From NCBI RefSeq assembly GCF_039541795.1, contig NZ_BAABGX010000003.1, forward strand, positions 757,980 through 821,979: DNA of 64,000 nucleotides, given 5' to 3'. The translations under genes were made by a program, and so were the position numbers. Of the stretch, positions 24,236-34,137 are shown in pieces. Origin of the DNA: Nibribacter koreensis (GTDB taxonomy: Bacteria > Bacteroidota > Bacteroidia > Cytophagales > Hymenobacteraceae). The notes under the pieces were generated by a model. It searched no databases, was not told where the DNA came from, and worked only from the letters and a program-made list of their open reading frames with translations. Each line of letters begins with the position of its first letter. Position 1 is the stretch's first letter.

Positions 24236-27232
24236 ATGCAAGAAACAATTAAATACTGGAGAGGGGTAGAGGAGTTAAACAACACTCCAGAATTCCAAAA
24301 GCACGCTCATGACGAGTTTCCTGAGTTTCTGCCAGTAAGTGAGGCCAGCGGCAGTGAAAAATCTGCTGATGTAGCACCACGTCGTGATTTCTTAAAACTA
24401 TTAGGTTTTGGTATAGCAGCCACTACTTTGGCTTCTTGTGAGGCTCCGGTACGCAAGGCTATCCCTTATCTTAACAAGCCCGAAGAAGTAGAGCCTGGTA
24501 TTGCCAACTGGTATGCCTCTACTTACTTTAATGGAGACATCTACAACTCCATCCTAGTGAAAACCCGTGAGGGCCGCCCAATCAAGATTGAAGGCAACAC
24601 GCTTTCTCCAATCACCAGAGGTGGTACGCATGCCCGTTCACAGGCGTCTTTACTAAGCTTGTATGACAATGCCCGTCTGCAAGGCCCAACGGCAAAAGGA
24701 AAGGCAGCCACTTGGTCACAGGTAGACCAGGAGATTCGTACTCGCTTAACTGGTATTCAAGGCAAAGTGGTGTTGGTGTCCAACACTATCATCAGCCCGA
24801 GCACCAAAGCCGTTATCAGAGAGTTTGGAGCGCAGTTCCCTTCTTTTGAGCACGTAACCTATGATGCTAATTCTGCCTCTGCTTTATTAAAAGCAAATGG
24901 TGGCGTAGTGCCTGGTTATGATTTCAGCAAAGCCAAAGTCATTGTTTCTTTGGGTGCAGACTTCTTAGGGGCTTGGATTTCACCAATAGAGTACGCCAAA
25001 CAATACATTGTTAACCGGAAGATTACGGCTGACAACCCTGTGATGTCTCGTCACTTCCAGTTTGAGACCAACCTTTCTTTGACAGGTGCCAACGCAGATG
25101 TGCGCGTGCCGGTTAAACCGTCTGAGTATGGTGCCGTGGCAGCAGCCCTGTACAATGCCGTAGCTGGCGGAGGAGCCATTCAGGCGCCAACCACGTCAGT
25201 AGCCAAGCAGATTGAGGTAGCTGCCAAAGAATTGCTAGCCAACAGAGGAGCCGCCTTGGTGGTATCTGACTCTAATGACGCGGCTGTTCAAACATTGGTA
25301 ACTGCCATTAACAATACATTAGGCGCAAACGGTGCCACCATCAATACCAGCGCTCCGTCTTACGTGCGCCAAGGGGATGATGCCCGCATGCTGCGTCTGA
25401 TCAATGACATGAACGCGGGTTCTGTAGGAGCTGTGATTTTCTACGGTGCCAACCCAGCATATGACCACCCTTTAAGCCAACAGGTAATTGCAGGTATTAA
25501 AAAAGTAGGTCTTAAAATCTCCTTTGCTGATAGAGCAGATGAAACAGCTATGTTAGCTGATTATATCTGCCCAGATAGCCACTACTTAGAGTCTTGGAAT
25601 GACTTTGAGCCTAAGAGAGGCTTCTTAAGCTTAGCTCAACCGGCTATCTCACCAATTTTCAAAACCAGACAAGCCCAGGACTCCTTGTTGAAATGGTCAG
25701 GATCTACTTCTGATTATTACACTATGATTCAGCGTACATGGTCTGGTGTAGTAGGTGGTGGAGCAGGATGGGACAAGGCAGTACATGATGGAGTTGCCAC
25801 TGGTTCTACAGGAGCCAATGAGCCGACCGCTAATGCTCCTATGACCATGGCCGCTGCTGCTGTTAGCATTAACAAAGCAAGCCGTGCCGCAGGTAAAAAC
25901 GTGGAGTTAGCCATTTACGAGAAAGTAGCCATTGGGGCTGGTCAATTGGCCAACAACCCTTGGTTGCAGGAAATGTCTGACCCAACCACTAAAGCCACTT
26001 GGGACAACTACGTTACCATTTCTGCCGCCATGGCAAAAGAGTTGAACGTAGAGCAAAACGACGTCTTAAGAGTTACGGCCAAAGGCAAGTCTGTTGAGTT
26101 GCCAGCCTTAATTCAGCCAGGCCAAGCAAAAGGAACCGTAGGTATAGCTATTGGCTACGGCCGTACCCATGCCGGACAAGCTGCAAACAATGTAGGTGCT
26201 AACGTATACCCATTGGTATCTGTAGTAGACAACGGTTTGGTGTTTGCCAACACGGTAACCCTAGAAAAAGTAGGAGCAGACAAGCCAATTGCCCAAACCC
26301 AAACGCACCATACTGTCATGGGTCGTATTGTGGTGCAAGAGTCTACTCTTAAGCAATATCAGAAAGACCCTAAAGACGTAACAAAATACATTCGTATTGC
26401 CACGGCCGAGGGTCCTCAAAAACCACAGAATGTTTCCCTGTGGCAAGATTACGAGTACAAGGACCACCATTGGGGTATGGTCATTGACTTAAACTCTTGT
26501 ATTGGTTGCGGTGCTTGTACTATTGGTTGCCAGGTAGAAAACAACGTGGCTGTGGTAGGCAAGCAGGAGGTGTTAAACCGCCGCGAAATGCACTGGATGC
26601 GCATTGATCGTTACTACAGCAGTGATGCTACCCGTGAGAACGGAGGCTTTACCGCTATGGAAGATCCGTCAGAGAATCCTACGGTGATCTTCCAGCCGAT
26701 GATGTGTCAGCACTGTAACCACGCTCCATGTGAGACGGTTTGCCCGGTGGCTGCTACTATGCACAGCTCAGAAGGCTTGAACCAGATGGTGTACAACCGT
26801 TGCGTAGGTACTCGTTACTGCGCCAACAACTGTCCATACAAAGTGCGTCGTTTCAACTGGTTCAACTACGCCAACAATGACAAGTTCGATTATAACATGA
26901 ATAACGACTTGGGCAAAATGGTGTTGAACCCAGATATCACCGTACGTTCACGCGGTGTGATGGAGAAATGCTCTTTCTGCGTACAGCGTATTCAAACTGG
27001 TAAATTGGAGGCTAAGAAAGAAGGTCGTCGTCCTAAGGATGGGGAAGTAGTATCTGCTTGTGCCCAGGCTTGTCCTACCAACGCCATTGTATTTGGTGAT
27101 ATGTTGGATCAAACCAGTGAAATATCAAAGATCTTGAACAGAGAGAAAGGGGAGCGTGCTTTCCATGTGTTGGAAGAGTTGAACACTCAACCAAACGTGA
27201 CGTACCTCACCAAAATCAGAAACCTAGCTTAA
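24236..27232 (+). CDS. actB: Alternative complex III subunit ActB (molybdopterin-oxidoreductase-like / iron-sulfur fusion)
   Basis: The start is ATG at 24236 (MQETIKYWRG). A TTG three codons earlier is less likely. A Tat-like signal RRDFLKLLGFGIAATTLASC lies inside the N-terminus (about residues 46-65). Residues 80-730 resemble the catalytic chain of molybdopterin oxidoreductases but in this complex bind no cofactor. The C-terminal part is a four-cluster ferredoxin domain with CIGCGACTIGCQVEN, CQHCNHAPCETVCPV, CVGTRYCANNCPY and CSFCVQRIQ with later CAQACPTNA. About 998 residues. It is the periplasm-facing Fe-S subunit of quinol:cytochrome c oxidoreductase. It follows actA by 39 bases. Confidence 0.95.
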   Translation: MQETIKYWRGVEELNNTPEFQKHAHDEFPEFLPVSEASGSEKSADVAPRRDFLKLLGFGIAATTLASCEAPVRKAIPYLNKPEEVEPGIANWYASTYFNGDIYNSILVKTREGRPIKIEGNTLSPITRGGTHARSQASLLSLYDNARLQGPTAKGKAATWSQVDQEIRTRLTGIQGKVVLVSNTIISPSTKAVIREFGAQFPSFEHVTYDANSASALLKANGGVVPGYDFSKAKVIVSLGADFLGAWISPIEYAKQYIVNRKITADNPVMSRHFQFETNLSLTGANADVRVPVKPSEYGAVAAALYNAVAGGGAIQAPTTSVAKQIEVAAKELLANRGAALVVSDSNDAAVQTLVTAINNTLGANGATINTSAPSYVRQGDDARMLRLINDMNAGSVGAVIFYGANPAYDHPLSQQVIAGIKKVGLKISFADRADETAMLADYICPDSHYLESWNDFEPKRGFLSLAQPAISPIFKTRQAQDSLLKWSGSTSDYYTMIQRTWSGVVGGGAGWDKAVHDGVATGSTGANEPTANAPMTMAAAAVSINKASRAAGKNVELAIYEKVAIGAGQLANNPWLQEMSDPTTKATWDNYVTISAAMAKELNVEQNDVLRVTAKGKSVELPALIQPGQAKGTVGIAIGYGRTHAGQAANNVGANVYPLVSVVDNGLVFANTVTLEKVGADKPIAQTQTHHTVMGRIVVQESTLKQYQKDPKDVTKYIRIATAEGPQKPQNVSLWQDYEYKDHHWGMVIDLNSCIGCGACTIGCQVENNVAVVGKQEVLNRREMHWMRIDRYYSSDATRENGGFTAMEDPSENPTVIFQPMMCQHCNHAPCETVCPVAATMHSSEGLNQMVYNRCVGTRYCANNCPYKVRRFNWFNYANNDKFDYNMNNDLGKMVLNPDITVRSRGVMEKCSFCVQRIQTGKLEAKKEGRRPKDGEVVSACAQACPTNAIVFGDMLDQTSEISKILNREKGERAFHVLEELNTQPNVTYLTKIRNLA

Positions 27233-27250
27233 TTTAACTCAGAACGAAAT

Positions 27251-28672
27251 ATGCAGCACGTATCTCCGATAAGAGAGCCCTTAGTAACTGGGGGTAAAAC
27301 TTATGCAGACATCACGGAGGACGTATGTCGGCAGGTGGAAGCCAAGCCGAACGTCCGTTGGATGATGGCCCTGGGGGTTTCTTTGGTTTTCCTGGGAATC
27401 TTTATCTACTCTGTATACCGGACGCTTTGGTTTGGTATTGGTGAGTGGGGATTAAATAAAACAGTTGGTTGGGCATGGGACATCACCAACTTTGTGTGGT
27501 GGGTTGGTATTGGTCACGCCGGTACCCTAATCTCTGCCATCTTGTTGTTGTTCCGCCAGAAATGGAGAACTTCTATCAACCGCGCCGCAGAAGCGATGAC
27601 CATTTTCGCGGTTATTTGTGCGGCCATGTTCCCGGTATTGCACATGGGTCGTCCGTGGTTAGCCTATTGGGTGCTTCCTTTGCCAAACACATTTGGTTCT
27701 CTTTGGGTGAACTTTAACTCACCGCTTCTTTGGGACGTATTCGCGATCAGTACTTATTTCTCTGTATCCTTAGTATTCTGGTACATTGGCTTGATTCCTG
27801 ACTTTGCTACCATCCGTGACAGAGCCAAAGGTCCAATTGCCCGCAGAGCTTATGCTTTGCTAAGCTTCAACTGGACAGGTTCTGCCAAGCACTGGTCCCG
27901 TTATGAGACTGTTTCTTTGATTTTGGCTGGTCTTGCAACACCACTGGTACTTTCGGTTCACACCATCGTATCCATGGACTTTGCAACCTCGGTTATCCCA
28001 GGTTGGCACACGACTATCTTCCCTCCATACTTTGTGGCAGGTGCGATCTTCTCTGGTTTCGCCATGGTATTGACCTTGATGATCATTACTCGCAAGGTGT
28101 TTAAACTAGAGGATTACATCACCCTAGAGCACGTAGAGTCCATGAACAAGGTAATCACCTTGACTGGATCAATCGTAGGGGTGGCCTATATTACAGAATT
28201 CTTCATTGCCTGGTACTCAGGCGTAGAATATGAGCAGTACGCATTCATTAACCGTGCTACGGGTCCTTACTGGTGGGCTTACTGGTCTATGATGACGTGT
28301 AACGTTATCACTCCTCAGTTATTCTGGTTCAGATCTATCCGTAGAAGCTTAACCGCCACGTTCATCATCTCCATCTTTGTGAACATTGGTATGTGGTTTG
28401 AGCGTTTTGTAATCATTGTAACTTCTCTTCACCGCGATTTCTTGCCATCTAGCTGGGTGATGTTCTCACCAACCAGCATTGATATAGGAGTTTATGTTGG
28501 AACCATGGGCTTGTTCTTTACCTTGTTCCTTCTATTTGCCAAGTTCTTCCCGGTTGTAAACATGGCCGAGGTGAAAGCAATCTTGAAATCGTCATCTGGG
28601 GTAAGCCATACGCATGACCCAAATGCCTCAATGCATGGTACAGCCCCTAACAACTCCCATAAACATGACTAG
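27251..28672 (+). CDS. actC: Alternative complex III subunit ActC (NrfD/PsrC-like membrane subunit)
   Basis: This 473-residue hydrophobic protein has about ten transmembrane helices, beginning with WMMALGVSLVFLGIFIYSVY. NrfD-family features include FVWWVGIGHAGTLISAILLL and HTIVSMDFATSVIPGWHTT, where conserved His and Asp residues are thought to form the quinol site. The soluble C-terminus is His-rich (SHTHDPNASMHGT). It anchors ActB and oxidises menaquinol. It overlaps actD by eight bases. Confidence 0.95.
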   Translation: MQHVSPIREPLVTGGKTYADITEDVCRQVEAKPNVRWMMALGVSLVFLGIFIYSVYRTLWFGIGEWGLNKTVGWAWDITNFVWWVGIGHAGTLISAILLLFRQKWRTSINRAAEAMTIFAVICAAMFPVLHMGRPWLAYWVLPLPNTFGSLWVNFNSPLLWDVFAISTYFSVSLVFWYIGLIPDFATIRDRAKGPIARRAYALLSFNWTGSAKHWSRYETVSLILAGLATPLVLSVHTIVSMDFATSVIPGWHTTIFPPYFVAGAIFSGFAMVLTLMIITRKVFKLEDYITLEHVESMNKVITLTGSIVGVAYITEFFIAWYSGVEYEQYAFINRATGPYWWAYWSMMTCNVITPQLFWFRSIRRSLTATFIISIFVNIGMWFERFVIIVTSLHRDFLPSSWVMFSPTSIDIGVYVGTMGLFFTLFLLFAKFFPVVNMAEVKAILKSSSGVSHTHDPNASMHGTAPNNSHKHD

Positions 28673-29192
28673 TAAGAAATTCATACTCGGTATTTTCGAC
28701 GACGAGGATGTGCTGCTGAACGCCATCGAAAAGACGCGCGCGGCTGGCACTAAGATCTACGACGTATTCTCGCCATACCCAATTCACGGAATTGACGACG
28801 TGTTGGGGATTCAACGCTCCCGACTGCCAATTGTGGCTTTCTTCTGCGGACTTTGCGGAACATCGTTCGCCCTTTGGATGCAGATTTACATGTTAGGTTT
28901 TGACTGGCCAATGATTATTGGTGGTAAGCCACACATTTCCTTGCCTGCCTTCATTCCTGTTACCTTTGAGTTAACGGTACTTTTCGCGGCTTTTGGAATG
29001 GTGATCACCTTCTTTATCATCAGTGGATTGAAGCCTACGCTTAAAGTACCTGTGATGGATGTGCGTTCTACAGATGATAAATTTGTAATGGCCATTGAGT
29101 ACAAAGAAGGTACTACTAACATGCAACAACTGAACGATCTTCTTCGCTCTAACGGAGCTATAGAAGTTAACGAGAAGGAGGTAGTTAAATAA
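28665..29192 (+). CDS. actD: Alternative complex III subunit ActD (DUF3341)
   Basis: The start is ATG at 28665 (MTSKKFILGIFDDEDVLL), within the last codons of actC. An earlier in-frame ATG at 28614 lies deep inside actC and is unlikely. The 175-residue protein has a cytoplasmic DUF3341 domain (YDVFSPYPIHGIDDVLG) and two membrane helices, about residues 58-80 and 97-125. It is a structural subunit of complex III. Its stop overlaps the actE start (TAATG). Confidence 0.93.
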   Translation: MTSKKFILGIFDDEDVLLNAIEKTRAAGTKIYDVFSPYPIHGIDDVLGIQRSRLPIVAFFCGLCGTSFALWMQIYMLGFDWPMIIGGKPHISLPAFIPVTFELTVLFAAFGMVITFFIISGLKPTLKVPVMDVRSTDDKFVMAIEYKEGTTNMQQLNDLLRSNGAIEVNEKEVVK

Positions 29193-29908
29193 TGAACAAT
29201 TTCTTTAGAACAGGAGCAAAGGCCTCCGTGATTCTTTTCTCGTCCATCTCCTTACTTTCTTGTGGCACAGATGCTACAGATCCAGGACTGGAGTATGCCC
29301 CTGACATGTACAACCCTGTGGCGTATGAGCCCTTGAAGCAGTTGGATGGCAATTACAATGCATTTAACCCAGGCGGTGGTAACTTAAGAGTTCCAGCTGC
29401 CAATACCATTGCAAGAGGGAAACTGGACTTCTATAACCGTTTATCTAAGGATAGCGCAGAGGTAGCAGGCAAAGAGTTGAAAAACCCTTTGGCAGCCACA
29501 CCTAAGAACTTGGTTGAAGGAAAAGTTCTTTACTCAAGGTTCTGTGCGCCATGTCATGGTGAGACGGGTGCTGGAGACGGATTAGTAGGTGCCAAGTTTA
29601 AAGGTGTTCCTAACTACACCCAAGGGCGTTATGCTACCTTACCAGTTGGTCATATTTACCATGTGATTGTGAATGGTCGTGGACGTATGATGCCGCATGG
29701 TACACAGGTGAATCCACAAGAGCGTTGGAAGATAGCCATGTATGTGCAACAGTTACAAAAAGGAATCACTGAAGTAGAAGGAGCCGCAACGGAATCAACG
29801 GATGTAGCCTCTCAATCTGCAGATGCTCCAGCTGGCGCAAGTACAACAGACAACACTAATCCGGTAACAGGTGCAACTGCGGATTCTGCAAAGAATACCC
29901 GTAATTAA
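29192..29908 (+). CDS. actE: Alternative complex III subunit ActE, monoheme cytochrome c lipoprotein
   Basis: The 238-residue protein has a lipoprotein signal with lipobox LLSC (C24) and one heme site, CAPCH at residues 118-122, with a likely Met axial ligand in GRMMPHG. The C-terminal 50 residues are an Ala/Thr/Ser-rich tail. It is a periplasmic, lipid-anchored cytochrome of complex III that probably hands electrons to the oxidase. Start and stop overlap actD as TAATG. Confidence 0.93.
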   Translation: MNNFFRTGAKASVILFSSISLLSCGTDATDPGLEYAPDMYNPVAYEPLKQLDGNYNAFNPGGGNLRVPAANTIARGKLDFYNRLSKDSAEVAGKELKNPLAATPKNLVEGKVLYSRFCAPCHGETGAGDGLVGAKFKGVPNYTQGRYATLPVGHIYHVIVNGRGRMMPHGTQVNPQERWKIAMYVQQLQKGITEVEGAATESTDVASQSADAPAGASTTDNTNPVTGATADSAKNTRN

Positions 29909-29925
29909 CCTTAAGGTATTTTCAA

Positions 29926-31206
29926 ATGATAACTGAAGAAAGACTTAGTATTTCTAAAAGAACCAATAATCGGTTCCTCTTCATGATTGCCATTGGGTTA
30001 GTATTACTAATCATTGGTTTAATCATCAATGCTACCTCAGGTGGCCACGGAGGTGAGCATGGAGAGGCGGCTGGAGCTGCTAGCCATGGTTCCACGTGGG
30101 TAAACCGTTTGTTGGCAAACTTATGGCTGAACAACGTGTACCTAAGCGGTATTGCAGTGGTAGGCGTCTTCTTTGTAGCGGTTCAGTATGTAGCCTATGC
30201 AGGCTGGTCAGTTCTAATAAAGAGAGTATTCATCTCCCTGGGTAATTACTTGCCAGTAGGAGGGGTTATTATGTTGGTATTGTTTTTGGGACCTATCTTG
30301 TTTACAGGACATAACCCAATCTTTCACTGGACAGATCACACCTTGGTTGAGGTAGGGCATGAGAATTATGATCCTATCATCGCCGGGAAAAGTGGATTCC
30401 TGAATGTGACCTTTTATACCATCCGTATGGTATTGTTCTTCGGGCTTTGGATCTTGTTTTTTAACTGGTTGAGAAAGCAGTTTGAAGCCGAAGACTTGAA
30501 TGGAGGACTAGACCATTACAACAAAAGCATTCGCCTATCAGCCACGTTCCTAGTAATCTTTGGCGTAACGTCTTCGGTAGCTGCCTGGGACTGGGTAATG
30601 TCTATTGACTCTCACTGGTTTAGCACCTTGTTTGGTTGGTATGTATTTGCCAGCTGGTTTGTATCTGGATTAGCCGCTATTACCTTAACTGTTATACTGT
30701 TAAAGCAAAACGGTTATTTGAAAATGGTGAACTCTAACCACCTGCATGATTTAGGTAAGTTCATCTTTGGTTTCAGTATTTTCTGGACCTACACTTGGTT
30801 CTCACAGTTCATGTTATACTGGTATGCAAACCTACCTGAAGAAGCAGTTTACTTTATGGAGCGCTTGGGTGGTTATGACAATCATTATACTTGGATAGTT
30901 TTCTTTAACCTTTTCATCAACTTTGTGTTCCCTTTCTTGTTTTTAATGACGAGAGATGCAAAGCGCCAGATGTTAATGTTGAAAATAGCCTGTATTGCGG
31001 TACTGATTGGTCACTGGTTTGACTTCTATTTAATGGTCATGCCTGGAACAATGCGTGGTGACAGTGGCTTTGGATTAATAGAGATTGGTGCAGCCTTAAC
31101 ATTCTTAGGAATCTTCTTAGTAATGTTTACCAAAGGTTTATCTAAACTTTCCTTAGTTCCTGTGAACCACCCGTTCTTAGAGGAAAGTGTTCACCATCAC
31201 GTTTAA
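29926..31206 (+). CDS. actF: Alternative complex III subunit ActF (second NrfD-like membrane subunit)
   Basis: The 426-residue membrane protein has about ten helices and is related to ActC but shorter. Conserved stretches include AAWDWVMSIDSHWFSTLFGWYVFA and FWTYTWFSQFMLYWYANLPEE. In known structures of alternative complex III ActF pairs with ActC and lacks the active quinol site. It ends His-rich (EESVHHHV) and is followed 24 bases later by coxB. Confidence 0.94.
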   Translation: MITEERLSISKRTNNRFLFMIAIGLVLLIIGLIINATSGGHGGEHGEAAGAASHGSTWVNRLLANLWLNNVYLSGIAVVGVFFVAVQYVAYAGWSVLIKRVFISLGNYLPVGGVIMLVLFLGPILFTGHNPIFHWTDHTLVEVGHENYDPIIAGKSGFLNVTFYTIRMVLFFGLWILFFNWLRKQFEAEDLNGGLDHYNKSIRLSATFLVIFGVTSSVAAWDWVMSIDSHWFSTLFGWYVFASWFVSGLAAITLTVILLKQNGYLKMVNSNHLHDLGKFIFGFSIFWTYTWFSQFMLYWYANLPEEAVYFMERLGGYDNHYTWIVFFNLFINFVFPFLFLMTRDAKRQMLMLKIACIAVLIGHWFDFYLMVMPGTMRGDSGFGLIEIGAALTFLGIFLVMFTKGLSKLSLVPVNHPFLEESVHHHV

Positions 31207-31230
31207 GACTTCATTTTAAAGAAACAGATA

Positions 31231-32262
31231 ATGATTACGTTTATTGTAGCACTATCCATCCTCCTTTTACTAGTCATTCTGTACCTTCTATTTAGAATCC
31301 AGATCTTGGCTTCTATTTTTAAAGGAAGCTACCGTCAGGATATAGGTAAGAGTAATAAAGTCAACGCAACACTGTTGCTGTTGTTCATGGTAGTAATGGG
31401 TGGCCTTTTCATTTGGTCTTTCTTAGACGCCAAGGATGACATGATGGTGCCAAATGCATCTGTTCATGGTGTGGACATTGATCAAATGTTCTGGACTACC
31501 ATGGTTGTGATTGGAATTGTGTTTGTCATCACTCACATCTTGTTATTTGTCTATTCTTACAAATACCAACACAAAGAAGGAAAGCGCGCCTTCTACTACC
31601 CACACAATAACAAGGTAGAGATCATATGGACGGTGATACCGGCTATTGTTATGGCACTATTGGTATTCTCTGGTTGGAAAACGTGGGCTAAGATTACCAG
31701 TCCAGCTCCTACTGAGTCTGTCGTATTAGAAATCATGGGTAAGCAGTTTAACTGGATGGTTCGCTATCCAGGCGCCGACAATAAGTTAGGTGTTACCAAA
31801 ACTTCTTTGATTGATGCTACCAACGAGTTTGGTATAGACTTCACAGATAAGAACGCCATGGATGACTTTATGCCACGTGAAATCCACGTACCTAAAGGCA
31901 CTCCGGTTCTATTGAAGATTAGAGCTAGAGACGTTATCCATAGTGTTTTCCTTCCTCACTTCAGAGTGAAAATGGATGCCGTACCTGGTATGCCAACTTC
32001 TTTCTGGTTCATTCCAACTAAGACTACGTCTGAAATGCAGTCTGAAACCGGTAATCCTGAATTCAAATATGAATTGGCATGTACCGAGGTTTGTGGTAGA
32101 GGACACTTTGCCATGAAGTTTACCCTAGTAGTAGATGAGCCAGAAGATTACCAGAAATGGTTGAAAGAGCAGAAGGCATTTGTGAAGGAAAATCCAGGTG
32201 TACTTGCCAATGGTGGTAATGAGGCTGGTGTAGCTTCAACTGCTCCAGTAGCAAGCAACTAG
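31231..32262 (+). CDS. coxB: Cytochrome c oxidase subunit II
   Basis: The 343-residue protein has four predicted membrane helices near the N-terminus, two more than the usual pair, then the periplasmic cupredoxin domain. The CuA ligands are visible as HSVFLPHFRVKMD and the loop ELACTEVCGRGHFAM (C-x3-C-x3-H-x2-M). No heme motif is present, so it is an aa3-type subunit and electrons arrive through a separate cytochrome, probably from alternative complex III. It lies between actF and coxA. Confidence 0.96.
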   Translation: MITFIVALSILLLLVILYLLFRIQILASIFKGSYRQDIGKSNKVNATLLLLFMVVMGGLFIWSFLDAKDDMMVPNASVHGVDIDQMFWTTMVVIGIVFVITHILLFVYSYKYQHKEGKRAFYYPHNNKVEIIWTVIPAIVMALLVFSGWKTWAKITSPAPTESVVLEIMGKQFNWMVRYPGADNKLGVTKTSLIDATNEFGIDFTDKNAMDDFMPREIHVPKGTPVLLKIRARDVIHSVFLPHFRVKMDAVPGMPTSFWFIPTKTTSEMQSETGNPEFKYELACTEVCGRGHFAMKFTLVVDEPEDYQKWLKEQKAFVKENPGVLANGGNEAGVASTAPVASN

Positions 32263-32308
32263 TGCTTCTGATTAGAAAGAACAGTAAATAATCTCTTAAC
32301 AGTATTGT

Positions 32309-34132
32309 ATGTCTAGTACGGATATTTCATTACATAACGATGTGCACTTGGAGCACGATGAGCATGATCATCATGATCAAAGTTTCATTGAGAAGTACAT
32401 CTTCAGCCAAGATCACAAAGTAATTGCCAAACAATTCCTATTTGCGGGTATTTTCTGGGCCATTATTGGGGGAACACTATCGAGTCTTTTCAGGCTTCAG
32501 TTGGGTTTCCCAGATGCTACCTTTACCTTTCTTGAGCCTTTATTAGGCAAATGGGTTGAGGGTGGTAAGCTAAACCCTGAGTTTTACCTGGCCTTGGTAA
32601 CCATGCACGGTACCATCATGGTATTCTTTGTATTAACGGCTGGATTGAGCGGTACCTTTAGTAACTTCTTGATTCCGTTGCAAATTGGAGCGCGTGATAT
32701 GGCCTCTGGTTTCATGAACATGTTATCATTCTGGTTCTTCTTTATTTCCAGCGTAATCATGTTCTATTCTCTATTCTTAGAGACGGGTCCTGCAGGTGGT
32801 GGTTGGACGGTGTATCCTCCTTTGAGCGCCTTGCCGCAGGCTATTTCCGGTTCTGGTACAGGTATGACCATGTGGCTGATTAGTATGGCCTTGTTCATTG
32901 TATCTCAGTTGTTGGGTGGTGTAAACTATATCACAACCGTAATTAACTTGAGAACCCGCGGCTTGTCTATGTCTAAATTGCCATTGACAATTTGGGCCTT
33001 CTTCTTGACAGCAGTATTGGGGCTATTGGCATTCCCGGTTCTATTCTCTGCGGCCTTGTTATTGATTTTTGACCGTAGCTTTGGTACCAGTTTCTTCTTA
33101 TCAGACATCTATGTTGCTGGTGAGGCTTTGTCTCATACAGGTGGTAGCCCAGTTCTGTTCCAGCACTTGTTCTGGTTTTTGGGTCACCCAGAAGTGTACA
33201 TTGTAATTCTTCCAACCTTCGGTATTGTTTCTGAAGTAATAGCCACTTGCGCTCGTAAGCCTATCTTTGGTTACCGTGCTATGATTGGTTCTATGTTGGG
33301 GATTGCATTGCTATCCTTTATTGTATGGGCTCACCATATGTTCGTTTCAGGTATGAACCCGTTTTTAGGATCTGTGTTCATGTTTTTAACTCTAATCATT
33401 GCTGTACCTTCAGCAGTGAAAGTGTTTAACTGGATTGCCACGCTTTGGAGAGGTAACATCAACTTCACGCCTGCTATGTTATTCTCTGTGGCATTCGTGT
33501 CACTATTTATTTCTGGTGGTGTGACGGGTATCATCTTAGGTAACTCTGCGCTAGACATTCAATTACACGACACTTACTTTGTAGTTGCCCACTTTCACTT
33601 GGTAATGGGTAGCGCTGCCTTCTTTGGGATGTTTGCTGGTGTATACCACTGGTTCCCTAAGATGTTTGGTAGAATGATGGATGAGAAACTAGGTTACATT
33701 CACTTCTGGATCACATTTGCAGGTGTGTATCTAATCTTCATGCCTATGCACTACATTGGTATTGCTGGTTTCCCTAGAAGATATTACACTTGGACTGGCT
33801 TTGATACCTTTAGCACGTTCATGAACTTGAACACCTTCATTACGGTAGCAGCTGTTCTTGCTTTCTTTGCACAGTTGTTCTTCTTGTTCAACTTCTTCTA
33901 TAGCATCTTTAGAGGCAGACGTGCCACAGAAAACCCTTGGAAGTCTAACACTTTGGAGTGGACAACCCCAGTAAATCCAGGTCACGGTAACTGGCCAGGT
34001 GCTTTGCCTGTGGTGTACAGATGGCCATATGATTATAGCAAGCCTGGCGCTCCAGAGGACTTTATTCCACAGAACGTTCCATTCTCTCAAACGCAGTCAT
34101 CTAATTTGCCGCACGAGAGAGACTTTGAGTAG
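32309..34132 (+). CDS. coxA: Cytochrome c oxidase subunit I
   Basis: The 607-residue, roughly 12-helix heme-copper oxidase core has the low-spin heme ligand in TMHGTIMVFF, the CuB ligands with the His-Tyr pair in FGHPEVYIVILP-type sequence (LGHPEVYIVILPTFG), the histidine pair in WAHHMFVSGM, and the two heme ligands in VAHFHLVMGS. The glutamate of HPEVY marks the A1-type (D- and K-channel) class. The N-terminus is His/Asp-rich (HLEHDEHDHHDQ). It is the catalytic subunit reducing O2 to water and pumping protons. Confidence 0.98.
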   Translation: MSSTDISLHNDVHLEHDEHDHHDQSFIEKYIFSQDHKVIAKQFLFAGIFWAIIGGTLSSLFRLQLGFPDATFTFLEPLLGKWVEGGKLNPEFYLALVTMHGTIMVFFVLTAGLSGTFSNFLIPLQIGARDMASGFMNMLSFWFFFISSVIMFYSLFLETGPAGGGWTVYPPLSALPQAISGSGTGMTMWLISMALFIVSQLLGGVNYITTVINLRTRGLSMSKLPLTIWAFFLTAVLGLLAFPVLFSAALLLIFDRSFGTSFFLSDIYVAGEALSHTGGSPVLFQHLFWFLGHPEVYIVILPTFGIVSEVIATCARKPIFGYRAMIGSMLGIALLSFIVWAHHMFVSGMNPFLGSVFMFLTLIIAVPSAVKVFNWIATLWRGNINFTPAMLFSVAFVSLFISGGVTGIILGNSALDIQLHDTYFVVAHFHLVMGSAAFFGMFAGVYHWFPKMFGRMMDEKLGYIHFWITFAGVYLIFMPMHYIGIAGFPRRYYTWTGFDTFSTFMNLNTFITVAAVLAFFAQLFFLFNFFYSIFRGRRATENPWKSNTLEWTTPVNPGHGNWPGALPVVYRWPYDYSKPGAPEDFIPQNVPFSQTQSSNLPHERDFE

Positions 34133-34137
34133 CAAAC